Part shown: in pieces, positions 1-12,100 of the stretch
Layout of the letters: each line of letters begins with the position of its first letter
Numbering within the stretch: position 1 is the first letter of the stretch
Source: Cornus controversa
Lineage: Eukaryota > Streptophyta > Magnoliopsida > Cornales > Cornaceae
Direction of reading: 5' to 3'
Length of the DNA stretch: 64,000 nucleotides
Assembly (NCBI GenBank): GCA_026545225.1
Contig: CM048849.1
Coordinates: forward strand, 15,135,541-15,199,540
The notes under the pieces: model-generated
What the model was told of the DNA's origin: nothing
The model's input: only the letters and a program-made list of their open reading frames with translations
The model's database searches: none
Translations under genes and position numbers: made by a program

Positions 1-3000
1 ATCTAGATGGTCGAATTTGGAAAAAAGGAACGTTCGATTTTGATTATGGCACGATTTTTCTAGGAATAGGTCTTTTCGAAACAAAACACCTGAAACGAAA
101 CTAGTTCAGAATGGTTCATTGCCTGCTAATTGTTTCTTTTAGATGTCCAAAAAGTCGAATTGGACACAAAGCACCATATGGTTGTGATCGTTCATGATTT
201 CTGCAAGGAATTTCTCTTTCCAATTCAAAATGTCTTGACGGTCGAATTTCATATAAAGTAACGTATAATTCAGAGTATGGCAAGATTTCACAAGGAATTA
301 GACTTTACGATTCTAAACAACTAAAACAAAACTACTTCAAAATCGTTGTTGCCATTCTCATTTCATTTGGATGTCCAGACGGTCGATTCAGGCTCAAAGC
401 ACCATACGGTTGTGATCATGTCTGATTTATGGAAAGAGCTAGTTATTCTTTTCGATTCAGAATGACTCAAACAAAACTGGATGATGATCGGATCGACATG
501 CTCATCGTTTCATATGGACGTCTTGACGGTCTAATTTGACAAAAAGCAATGTACGATTCTGATTATGGCACGATTTCTCTAGGAATGAGGTTTTTCAAAT
601 CAAAACAACTCACATTAAAAAAGTTTTAAATCATTGATATCGTGCTAGTTGTTTCCATTAGATGTCTAGACGGTAGAATCTGGCACTAAACACCATACGG
701 TTGCGGTCTTGCACGATTTCTGCATGAACTTGCTCATTTCGAATCAGAATAAGACAAACAAAACAGGAGGAGTCGTCGTTTCTTCTGGAAGTCTTGGCGG
801 TCCGATTTGGGAAAAACCAACGAACGATGTTGATTATGGCACGACCTCTCTAGGAATGGGGCTTTTGGAATCGAAACAACTCGAACAAAACTAGTTTAAA
901 ATCGTTGATAGCATGGCAATTGTTTCTTTTAGATGTCTAGACGGTCGAATTTGGCACAAACCACCGTACGGTTATGATCATTCATGATTTCTGCATGGAA
1001 TTGCTCTTTTCGATTCAGGACGTCTTGACGGACGAATTGGCATAAAGCAACGTATAGTTCTGAGTAAGGCACGATTTCACTAGGAATGAGACTTTTCGAA
1101 TCAAAATAACTCAAACAAAACTAGTTCAAAATTGTTGTTGCCATTCTCATTCCTTTTGGACATCCAGTTGATCGATTCTGGCACAAAGCACCAAACAGTT
1201 ATAATCATGCCTGATTTTTACAAGGAATTGTTCCTTTCGATTCCGAACGACACAAACAAGATTGGATGAAGATCAGATCGACATGCTCGTCGTTTCTTTT
1301 GGACGTGTTGACGTAACGTGGCAAAAAACATTGTACGGTTCTGATTGTGGCACAATTTCTCTGGGAATGGGGCTTTTCAAATAAATATAGCTCAAACAAG
1401 CCTAGTTTTAAATCATTGATAGCATGCTAATTGTTTCTATTAGACGTCCAGATGGTTGAATTTCGCACAAAGCACATTACAGTTGTGATCTTGCATGACT
1501 TCTACAAGGACTTGCACTTTTCAAATCAGAACGATTCAAACAAAACAGGATGAGTCATCGTTTCTTCTGGAAGTCTTGGTGGTCCGATTTGGCAAAAACC
1601 AACGTACGATGTTGATTGTGGCACGACTTCTCTATGAATGGGGCTTTTCGAATCAAAACAACTAGAACAAAACTAGTTTAAAATCGTTGATAGCATGCCA
1701 ATTGTGTCTTTTAGATGTCTAGAAGGTCGAATTTGGCACAAACCACCATACGGTTGTGATCATTCATGATTTCTGCATGGAATTGCTCTTTTCGATTCAG
1801 GACGTCTTGACAGTCGAATTTGGCATAAAGCAACGTATAGTTCTGAGTAAGGCACGATTTCACTAGGAATGGTACTTTTCGAATCAAAACAACTCAAACA
1901 AAACTAGTTCAAAATCGTTGTTGCCATATATTCTCATTCCTTTTGGACGTCCAGATGATCGATTCTGGCACAAAGCACCATACAGTTGTGATCGTGCTTG
2001 ATTTTTACAAGGAATTGTTCTTTTCGATTCAGAACGACACAAACAAAAATGGATGAAGATCGGATCGACATGCTCGTCATTTTTTTTGGATGTGCTGACG
2101 TAATTTGGCAAAAAGCGTTGTACGATTCTGATTGTTGCACGAAATCTATGGGAATGGGGCTTTTCAAATAAATATAGGTCAAACAAGCCTAGTTTTAAAC
2201 TGTTGATAGCATACTAATTGTTTCTATCAGACATCCAGATGGTTGAATTTTGCACAAAGCACATTATAGTTGTGATCTTGCACAATTTCTACATGGACTT
2301 GCTCTTTTCAAATCAGAAAGACTCAAACAAAACAGGATGAAGATCGAATTGACGTGGTCATCGTTTCTTTTGGGACGTCTTGACGGTGTAATTTTGCAAA
2401 ATGCAACGTACAATTTTGATTATGGCACTCTTTCTCTAGGAACAGAGATTTCGAATCAAAATAACTCAAACAAAACTAGTTTAAAATTATTGATAGCATG
2501 CTAATTATTTCTTTTAGATGTCCACACGATCGAATTTCGCACAAAGCACCATAAAGTTGTGATCTTACACGATTTTTGCAAGGAGTTGCCCTTTTCGAAT
2601 AAGAACAAATCAAGCAGAACAAGATGAAGATCAAATTGACATGCTTGTTGTTTTTGTGGGACATCTAGACGGTCGAATTTAGGAAAAAGGAACGTTCGAT
2701 TTTGATCAGGGCACGATTTCTCGAGGAATGGGTCATTTCGAAAGAAAACAACTGAAACGAAACTAGTTTAAAATCGTTGATAGCAAGCTAATTGTTTCCT
2801 TTAGAGGTCCAAAAAGTCGAATTAGGCACAAAGCACCATAGGTTGTGATCGTTTATGATTTCTGTAAGGAATTGCTCTTTTCGATTCAAAACGTCTTGAC
2901 GGTCGAATTTCGTATAAAGCAACGTATAATTCTAAGTATGGCACGATTTCACAACGAATGAGACTTTTCAAATCTAAACAACTCAAACAAAACTACTTCA

Positions 3001-4604
3001 AAATCGTTGTTGCCATTCTCATTTCATTTGGCGTCCAGACGGTCGATTCTGGCTCAAAGCACCATACGGTTATGATCATGTCTGATTTCTGCAAAGAGTT
3101 GTTCTTTTCGATTCAGAATGACTCAAACAAAAATGGATGATGATCGGATCGACATGCTTGTCATTTCTTATGGATGTCTTGACGGTCTAATTTGACAAAA
3201 AGCAATGTATGATTCTTATTGTGGCACGATTTCTCTAGGAATGAGGTTTTCAAACCAAAACAACTCAAATTAAAAAAGTTTAAAATCATTGATATCGTGC
3301 TAGTTGTTTCCATTAGATGTTCAGACGGTAGAATCTGGCACTAAGCACCATGCGGTTGCGGTCTTGCACGATTTCCGTCTGAACTTGCTAGTTTCGAATC
3401 AGAACAAGTCAAACAAAACAGGAGGAGTCGTCGTTTCTTCTGGAAGTCTTGGAGGTCCGATTTGGCAAAAACCAACGAACGATGTTGATTATGGCACGAC
3501 CTCTCTAGGAATGGGGCTTTTTAAATCGAAACAACTCGAACAAAACTAGTTTAAAATCATTGATAGCATGGCAATTGTGTCTTTTAGATGTCTAGACGGT
3601 CGAATTTGGCACAAACCACCATACCGTTGTGATCATTCATGATTTCTGCATGAAATTGCTCTTTTCGATTCAGGACGTCTTGACGATCGAATTGGCATAA
3701 AGTAACGTATAGTTCTGAGTAAGGCACGATTTCACTAGGAATGGAACTTTTCGAATCAAAACAACTCAAACAAAACTAGTTCAAAATCGTTGTTGCCATA
3801 TATTCTCATTCCTTTTGGACGTCCAGATGATCAATTCTGGCACACAGCACCATACAGTTGTGATCGTGCCTGATTTTTACAAGGAATTGTTCCTTTCGAT
3901 TCCGAACGACACAAACAAGATTGGATGAAGATCGGATCGACATGCTCGTCGTTTCTTTTGGACGTGTTGACGTAATGTGGCAAAAAGCATTGTACGATTC
4001 TGATTGTGGCACGATTTCTATGGGAATGGGGCTTTTCAAATAAATATAGCTCAAACAAGCCTAGTTTTAAATCGTTGATAGCATGCTAATTGTTTCTATT
4101 AGACGTCCAGATGGTTGAATTTCGCGCAAAGCACATTACAGTTGTGATCTTGCATGACTTCTACAAGGACTTGCACTTTTCAAATCAGAACGACTCAAAC
4201 AAAACAGGATGAGTCATCGTTTCTTCTGGAAGTCTTGGTGGTCCGATTTGGCCAAAAACCAACGTACGATATTGATTGTGGCACGACTTCTCTAGGAATG
4301 GGGCTTTTCAAATCAAAACAACTAGAACAAAACTACTTTAAAATCATTGATAGCATGCCAATTGTGTCTTTTAGATGTCTAGACGGTCGAATTTGGCACA
4401 AACCACCATACGGTTGTGATCATTCATGATTTTTGCATGGAATTGCTCTTTTCGATTCAGGACGTCTTGACAGTCGAATTTGGCATAAAGCAACGTATAG
4501 TTCTGAGTAAGGCACGATTTCACTAGGAATGGTACTTTTTGAATCAAAACAACTCAAACAAAACTAGTTCAAAATCGTTGTTGCCATATATTCTCATTCC
4601 TTTT
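1..4604. repeat. Satellite 1, higher-order array, segment left of the LINE insertion
   Basis: Tandem repeat of two related halves, each about 143-144 bp, giving a dimer near 287 bp. One half carries a 'gtctaatttggcaaaaagc' start and a 'tagcatgctaattgtttc' stretch. The other carries 'gtcgaatttggcacaaagc' and 'ggatgaagatcggatcgac'. A shortened second half of about 87 bp, recognised by 'gattcaggacgtcttgac', recurs at about 1014, 1796, 3669 and 4457, so spacings alternate near 0.78 and 1.87 kb and sum to a 2.66-kb higher-order repeat. Short open frames on both strands repeat from copy to copy and overlap one another; they reflect the period, not genes. The last 17 bases are the left target-site duplication of the LINE. 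Confidence 0.93.
4588..4604. repeat. Left target-site duplication of the satellite-borne LINE fragment
   Basis: ATATTCTCATTCCTTTT, identical to 6087-6103. Its right edge runs into the T tract of the LINE, so the boundary is uncertain by a few T residues. Confidence 0.85.
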
Positions 4605-4619
4605 TTTTTTTTTTTTTTT

Positions 4620-5334
4620 GAAAGGTAAGTGTATAATATTCATCACCAAAGTCAATAAACAATTTGACTTGAGGCATACCCCAAGGGGGATAGACAAATG
4701 TGGAATCCCCATATCCACCAAAGAGACAAAAACCATAACCCAACTCTATAACCTATAGCTTGTACCCCAAAAAAAATAATACAAACCATTCTAAATTTTG
4801 TATCCCACCAAATTGACCCTCTAATGCAAACACAACTCATACACTTCTTCCATCTATCATAGGCAGTGTGCTCCCTGCGACTAAAAAAAATGACTAGACA
4901 AGTGCACATATAGCACCATGCCATTAAACGGCCCCTTTTCCACAGTCTGTACACACAGGTAGCCCATGCACAGTCCCCTATCAATCTACACCAGCATCTG
5001 AAACAACTGTTTGCAGTTGTATCTCTACCAAAATCGTCCCCCAACAAATAAGAGTACCAGCCCCAGGAATCCTTCAACATAGAAAATAAACAGCAAATGA
5101 AGGAGGTTAGACAGGCTATTCCTGAAGAATGCAGCTTATACCAGTCACTGTTCCCGAGCTCCTGTATCCCCTGGTTGTTTTCCCCTTCAGTTTCATGCAT
5201 AGTCATATAATGACCCCTCCTAGCAAGCACTCCCAGCCTGCCTGCCAACCAATCAATCAAAATAAAAACCAATATATACATCAGCATCTCAGACCACACA
5301 ATAAACCCCAGCCCCCAGCCATACCAGTCTACTC
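4620..5334 (-). other. 3'UTR of the truncated LINE
   Basis: Non-coding 3' part of the LINE, about 715 bp. A 228-codon open frame across it (5338 down to 4652) is rich in Trp and Cys and matches no protein family I know. A similar open frame lies over the 3'UTR of the large LINE (59202-59801) and both end at GYASSQ.VY, so the similarity is nucleotide-level family relatedness. It contains one copy of the block that is duplicated in the large LINE. Confidence 0.75.
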
Positions 5335-6086
5335 TCAATCATAAATAGACTCTGGCAGTCTCCATTCCTGCTGCATCCACTGGTTACTAGAAGTACGAGG
5401 AAAATTCTTCATTGACATAACCCTGTATCTAACCTCTTGTATGATGCACGTTTTAATCGCAGCAAAATCCCTGTACTCAGCAGCATATAATCTCTTATTT
5501 CTTTCATTCCATATTTCATAAACAGTTGCTGCTAAAGCCAGTTTATTCACAATTGATATCAGGGTCTTCCCTTGGATAGTCAACACTGCCCAGCACATGA
5601 TTGTATTCCAATCCCCATTCGGCCACTGCAAAGCACTCTTATCTGTTATTGATTTCCATAGTCTGTTTGAGAAACTGCAATTAAAAAATAGGTGGTCTCG
5701 ATCTTCTATTCTGCTCTTACAGAAGATGCAATTCCCAGTAGTCACTGTACCCCATGCCATAAGCCTGGATTGAGTGCATATCCTTTCCTGGTGCACAAGC
5801 CACAGCAAGAAAGCATGCTTGGGAATATTTGAAGAAAACCAAACAATACCCTTCCAATTCACCTTTGCTTGCTTAGGCCTCAGATCTTCCCAAGCAGATC
5901 TAATGGAGAAATCATTTCCCGTTGGTTCCCAGATGATCTTGTCTTCAGCAGAACTATTGGGCTTGAAATTTGTTGGAATGCTACTTCTGATTGTCATCCA
6001 TTCCATGGTATTAGTAGATGGCCATTTCCATTGATCCCCATCAACTACCTCTGCAACTCTAGCCTCCTCTCCCAAGCCAGAATCGG
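5335..6086 (-). pseudogene. LINE ORF2 C-terminal remnant (zf-RVT zinc-binding domain)
   Basis: An open frame enters the element from the satellite and ends at a TGA (5335-5337). The LINE-encoded part is about 250 codons and aligns along its length with the ORF2 end at 57870-58586, for example WPSTNTMEWM against WPSTNTLEWM, and SNIPKHAF in both. The zinc-binding motif is complete here (CIFCKSR...DHLFFNC), whereas the large copy is altered at this place. The family's reverse transcriptase uses this domain as a nucleic-acid-binding extension. Endonuclease and RT are missing through 5' truncation, so the fragment cannot transpose by itself. The frame's beginning, up to 6345, is satellite sequence and not part of the protein. 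No RNase H domain follows the zinc-binding domain. Confidence 0.9.
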
Positions 6087-6103
6087 ATATTCTCATTCCT
6101 TTT
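6087..6103. repeat. Right target-site duplication of the satellite-borne LINE fragment
   Basis: Perfect copy of 4588-4604. The satellite resumes in register immediately after it. Confidence 0.88.
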
Positions 6104-9100
6104 GGACGTCCAGATGATCGATTTTGGCACAAAGCACCATACAGTTGTGATCGTGCCTGATTTTTACAAGGAATTGTTCTTTTCGATTCAGAATGACACA
6201 AACAAGATTGGATGAAGATCGGATCTACATGCTCGTCATTTCTTTTGGATGTGCTGACGTAATTTGGCAAAAAGCGTTGTACGATTCTGATTGTTGCACG
6301 ATATCTTTGAGAATGGAGCTTTTCAAATAAATATAGGTCAAACAAGCCTAGTTTTAAATCGTTGATAGCATACTAATTGTTTCTATCAAACATCCAGATG
6401 GTTAAATTTCGCACAAAGCACATTATAGTTGTGATCTTGCATGATTTCTACATGGACTTGCTCTTTTCAAATCAGAACGACTCAAACAAAACAGGATGAA
6501 GATCGGATTGACGTGGTCGTCGTTTCTTTTGGGACGTCTTGATGGTGTAATTTTGCAAAATGCAACGTACAATTCAGATTATGGCACTCTTTCTCTAGGA
6601 ACATAGATTTCGAATCAAAACAACTCAAACAAAACTAGTTTAAAATTGTTGATAGCATGCTAATTATTTCTTTTAGATGTCCAGATGATCGAATTTGGCA
6701 CAAAGCACCATAAAGTTGTGATCTTACACGATTTTTGCAAGGAGTTGCTCTTTTCGAATAAGAACAAATCAAGCAGAACAGGATGAAGATCAAATTGACA
6801 TGCTTGTTGTTTTTTTTGGGACATCTAGACGGTCGAATTTAGGAAAAAGGAACATTCAATTTTGATTATAGCACGAGTTCTCGAGGAATGGGTCATTTTG
6901 AAAGAAAACAACTGAAACAAAACTAGTTTAAAATCGTTGATAGCAAGCTAATTATTTCCTTTAGAGGTCCAGAAAGTTGAATTAGGCACAAAGCACCATA
7001 CGGTTGTGATCGTTCGTGATTTCTGCAAGGAATTACTCTTTTCGATTCAAAATGTCTTGACGGTTGAATTTCGCATAAAGCAACGTATAATTCTAAGTAT
7101 GGCACGATTTCACAACGAATGAGACTTTTCAAATCTAAACAACTTAAACAAAACTACTTCAAAATCGTTGTTGCCATTCTCATTTCATTTGGCGTCCAGA
7201 CAGTCGATTCCGGCTCAAAGCACCATACGGTTGTGATCATGTCTGATTTCCACAAAGAGTTATTCTTTTCGATTCAGAATGACTCAAACAAAAATGGATG
7301 ATGATCGAATCGACATGCTCGTCGTTTCTTATGGACGTCTTGACGGTCTAATTTGACAAAAAGCAATGTGCGATTCTGAATGTGGCACGATTTCTCTAGG
7401 AATGAGGCTTTTCAAATCAAAACAACTCAAATTAAAAAAGTTTAAAATCATTGACATGGTGCTAGTTGTTTCCATTAGATGTCCAGACGGTAGAATCTAG
7501 CACTAAACACCTTGCAGCTGCGGTCTTGCACGATTTCCACATGAACTTGCTCGTTTCGAATCAGAATAAAGTCAAACAAAACAGGATGAGTCGTCGTTTC
7601 TTCTCAAAGTCTTGGCGGTCCGATTTGGCAAAAACCAACATACGATGTTGATAATGGCACGACTTTTCTAGGAATGGGGTTTTTCGAATCGAAACAACTC
7701 GAACAAAACCAGTTTAAAATCGTTGATAGCATGGCAATTGTGTCCTTTAGATGTCTAGACGGTCGAATTTGGCATAAACCACCATACGGTTGTGATCATT
7801 CATGATTTCTACGTGGAATTGCTCTTTTCGATTCAGGACGTCTTGATGGTCGAATTGGCATAAAGCAACGTATAGTTCTAAGTAAGGCACGATTTCACTA
7901 GGAATGAGACTTTTCGAATCAAAACAACTCAAACAAAACTAGTTCAAAATCGTTGTTACCATTCTCATTCCTTTTGGATGTCTAGATGATCGATTCTGGC
8001 ACAAAGCACCATACAATTGTAATCATGCCCAATTTTTACATGGAATTGTTCCTTTCGATTCTGAACGACACAAACAAGATTGGATAAAGATCGGATCGAC
8101 CTTCTCGTTGTTTCTTATGGACGTCTTAACAATCTAATTTGACAAAAAACAATGTACGATTCCAATTATGCCACGATTTCTCTAGGAATGTGGTTTTTCA
8201 AATCAAAACAACTCAAATGAAACAAGTTTAAAATCATTAATAGCGTGCTAGTTGTTTCTACTAGATGTCTAGGAGGTAGAATCTGGCACTAAACACCATG
8301 CGATTGCGGTCTTGCACGATTTCCACATGAACTTGCTCGTTTCAAATCAGAATAAAGTCAAACAAAACAGGATGACTCGTCGTTTCTTCTTGAAGTCTTG
8401 GCGGTCCGATTTGGCAAAAACCAACCTACGATGTTGATTATGGCACGACTTTTCTAGGAATGGGGCTTTTTGAATCGAAACAACTCAAACAAAACCAGTT
8501 TAAAATCGTTGAAAGCATGCCAATTGTGTCTTTTAGATGTCTAGACGGTCGAATTTGGCACAAACCACCATACGGTTGTGATCATTCATAATTTCTGCAT
8601 GGAATTGCTCTTTTCGATTCAGGACGTCTTGACAGTCGAATTTGGCATAAATCAACGTATAGTTCTGAGTATGGCATGATTTCACTAGGAATGGGACTTT
8701 TCGAATCAAAACAACTCAAACAAAACTAGTTCAAAATCGTTGTTGCCATTCTCATTCCTTTTGGACGTCCAGATGATCGATTCTGGCACAAAGCACCATA
8801 CAGTTGTGATCGTGCCTGATTTTTACAAGGAATTGTTCTTTTCGATTCAGAACGACACAAACAAGATTGGATGAAGATCGGATCGATATGTTCATCATTT
8901 TTTTTGGATGTGCTGACGTAATTTGGCAAAAAGCATTGTAGGATTCTAATTGTGGCACGATTTCTCGGGGAATGGGGCTTTTCAAATAAATATAGCTCAA
9001 ACAAGCCTAGTTTTAAATCGATGATTGCATGCTAATTATTTCTATCGGACGTCCAGATGGTTGAATTTTGCACAAAGCACATTAGAGTTGTGATCTTGCA

Positions 9101-12100
9101 CGATTTCTGCAAGGAGCTCTTTCCAAATCAGAACGACTCAAAAAAAATCGGATGAGGATCGGATCAACGTGGTCGTCATTTCTTTTGGGACGTCTTGACG
9201 GTCTAATTTGGCAAACCGCAACGTACAATTCTGATTGTGGCAAGATTTCTCTAGGAACGGGGATTTCGAATCAAAATAACTCAAACAAAACTAGTTTAAA
9301 ATTGTTGATAGCATGCTAATTATTTCTTTGAGATGTCCAGACGGTCGAATTTGGTACAAAGCACCAGAAAGTTGTGATCTTAAACGATTTCTGCAAGGAC
9401 TTGCTCTTTTAGAATACGAACAAATCAAGCAAAACAGGATGAAGATCGGATTGACATGCTTGTTGTTTTTTTTGGGACATCTAGACAGTCGAATTTGGAA
9501 AAAAGGAACGTTCGATTTTGATTATGCCACGATTTCTCTAGGAATGGGTCTTTTCGAAACAAAACACCTGAAACGAAACTAGTTTAGAATTGTTCATTGC
9601 CTGCTAATTGTTTCTTTTAGATGTCCAGAAAGTTGAATTAGGCACAAAGCACCATATGGTTGTGATCGTTCATGATTTCTTTAAGGAATTTCTCTTTTCG
9701 ATTCAGAATGTCTTGACAGTCGAATTTCATATAAAGTAACGTATAATTCAGAGTATGGCAAGATTTCACAAGGAAATAGACTTTTTGAATCTAAACAACT
9801 AAAACAAAACTACTTCAAAATCGTTGTTGCCATTCTCATTTCATTTGGATGTCCAGACGGTCGATTCTGGCTCAAAGCACCATACGGTTGTGATGATGTC
9901 TGATTTCTGGAAAGAGCTAGTTATTCTTTTCGATTCAGAATGACTCAAACAAAACTGAATCATGATCAGATCGACATGCTCGTCGTTTCTTATGGATGTC
10001 TTGACGGTCTAATTTGACAAAAAGTAATGTACGATTCTGATTGTGGCACAATTTCTCTAGGAATGAGACTTTTCAAATCAAAACAACTCAAATTAAAAAA
10101 GTTTAACATGATTGATATCGTGCTAGTTGTTTCCATTAGATGTCCAGACGGTAGAATCTGGCACTAAACACCATACGGATGCGGTCTTGCACAATTTTTG
10201 CAAGAACCTGCTCGTTTCGAATCAGAACAAGTCAAACAAAATAGGAGGATGAGTCGTTTCTTCTGGAAGTCTTGGCGGTCCGATTTGGCAAAAACCAACG
10301 TACGATGTTGAATATGGCAAGACTTATCTAGGAATGGGGCTTTTCGAATCAAAACAACTCAAACAAAACTAGTTTAAAATCTTGATAGCATGCCAATTGT
10401 GTCTTTTAGATGTCTAGACGGTCGAATTTGGCACAAACCACCATACGGTTGTGATCATTCATGATTTCTGCATGGAATTGCTCTTTTCGATTCAGGACGT
10501 CTTGACGGTCGAATTGGCATAAAGCAACGTACAGTTCTGAGTAAGGCACGATTTCACTAGGAATGGGACTTTTTGAATCAAAATAACTCAAACAAAACTA
10601 GTTCAAAATTGTTGTTGCCATTCTCATTCCTTTTGGACGTCCAGATGATCGATTTTGGCACAAAGCACCAGACAGTTGTAATCATGCCTGATTTTTACAA
10701 GGAATGGTTCCTTTCGATTCCGAACGGCACAAACAAGATTGGATGAAGATTGGATCGACATGCTCGTCATTTCTTTTGGACGTGTTGACGTAACGTGGCA
10801 AAAAGCATTGTACGATTCTGATTGTGGCACGATTTCTCTGGGAATGGGGCTTTTCAAATAAATATAGCTCAAACAAGCCTAGTTTTAAATCGTTGATAGC
10901 ATGCTAATTATTTCTATCAGACGTCCAGATGGTTGAATTTCGCACAAAGCACATTACAGTTGTGATCTTGCACGATTTCTACAAGGACTTGCTCTTTTCA
11001 AATCAGAACGACTCAAACAAAACTAGATAAGTCATTGTTTCTTCTGGAAGTCTTGGTGGTCCGATTTGGCAAAAACCAACGTACGATGTTGATTATGGCA
11101 CGACTTCTCTAGGAATGGGGCTTTTCGAATCAGAACAACTCGAACAAAACCAGTTTAAAATTGTTGAAAGCATGTCAATTGTGTCTTTTAGATGTCTAGA
11201 CGGTTGAATTTGGCACAAACCACCATACGGTTGTGATCATTCGTGATTTCTGTATGGAATTGCTCTTTTCGATTCAGGACGTCTTGACGGTCGGATTTGC
11301 CATAAAGCAAAGTATAGTTCTGAGTAAGGCACGATTTCACTAGGAATAGGACTTTTCGAATCAAAACAACTCAAACAAAACTAGTTCAAAATCGTTGTTA
11401 CCATTCTCATTCCTTTTGGACGTCCAAATGATCGATTCTGGCACAAAGCACCATACAGTTTTAATCATGCCTGATTTTTAGAAGGAATTGTTCCTTTCGA
11501 TTCCGAACGACACAAACAAGATTGGATGAAGATCGGATCGACATGCTCATCGTTTCTTTTGGACGTGTTGACGTAAGTTGGCAAAAAATATTGTACGATT
11601 CTGATGGTGGCACGATTTCTCCAGGAATGGAGCTTTTCAAATAAATATAGCTCAAACAAGCCCAGCTTTAAATCATTGATAGCATGTTAATTGTTTTTAT
11701 CAGACGTCTAGATGGTTGAATTTTGCACAAAGCACATTATAGTTGTGATCTTGCACGATTTCAACAAGGACTTGTTCTTTTCAAATCAGAACGACTCAAA
11801 CAAAATAGGATGAAGATCGGATCGACGTGGTCGTTGTTTCTTTTGGGACGTCTTGACGGTCTAACTTTGCAAAATGAAACGTACAATTTTGATTATAGCA
11901 CTCTTTCTCTAGGAACGGAGATTTTGAATCAAAACAACTCAAACAAAACTAGTTTAAAATTGTTGATAGCATGCCAATTATTTCTTTTAGATGTCCAGAC
12001 GATCGAATTTGGCACAAAGCACCATAAAGTTGTGATCTTACACGATTTTTGCAAGGAGTTGCTCTTTTCGAATAAGAACAAATCAAGCAAAACAAGATGA

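Larger units (their letters stand above)
4605..6086 (-). mobile_element. 5'-truncated L1-type LINE inserted in satellite 1
   Basis: About 1.48 kb, oriented on the minus strand. The poly-A tail reads as a T run at 4601-4619 on the plus strand. Perfect 17-bp direct repeats flank it and the surrounding sequence is satellite on both sides. It keeps the 3' quarter of ORF2 (zinc-binding domain) and about 715 bp of 3'UTR. The 3'UTR end matches the full-length LINE at 52810-59843 closely: both contain a 'cccccttggg..tatgcctcaagtcaa' block and end in 'cacttacctttc' plus poly-A. 5' truncation is the usual result of incomplete target-primed reverse transcription. The ORF2 remnant is still open, so this copy looks younger than the larger one. 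It appears only once here, so it landed after the host repeat units had been amplified. Confidence 0.93.

Noticed and set aside
1884-4054. Repeated 75-100-codon minus-strand open frames (MSYIYLKSPIP..., MFELYLFEKPHS...) as a protein family
   Set aside because: They are tandem satellite units; two frames are open over the same bases, no domain is recognisable, and the frames break whenever the unit length changes.
4652-5338. 228-codon minus-strand frame as a Cys/Trp-rich membrane protein
   Set aside because: It covers the 3'UTR of the truncated LINE and is matched at nucleotide level by the 3'UTR of the full-length copy.
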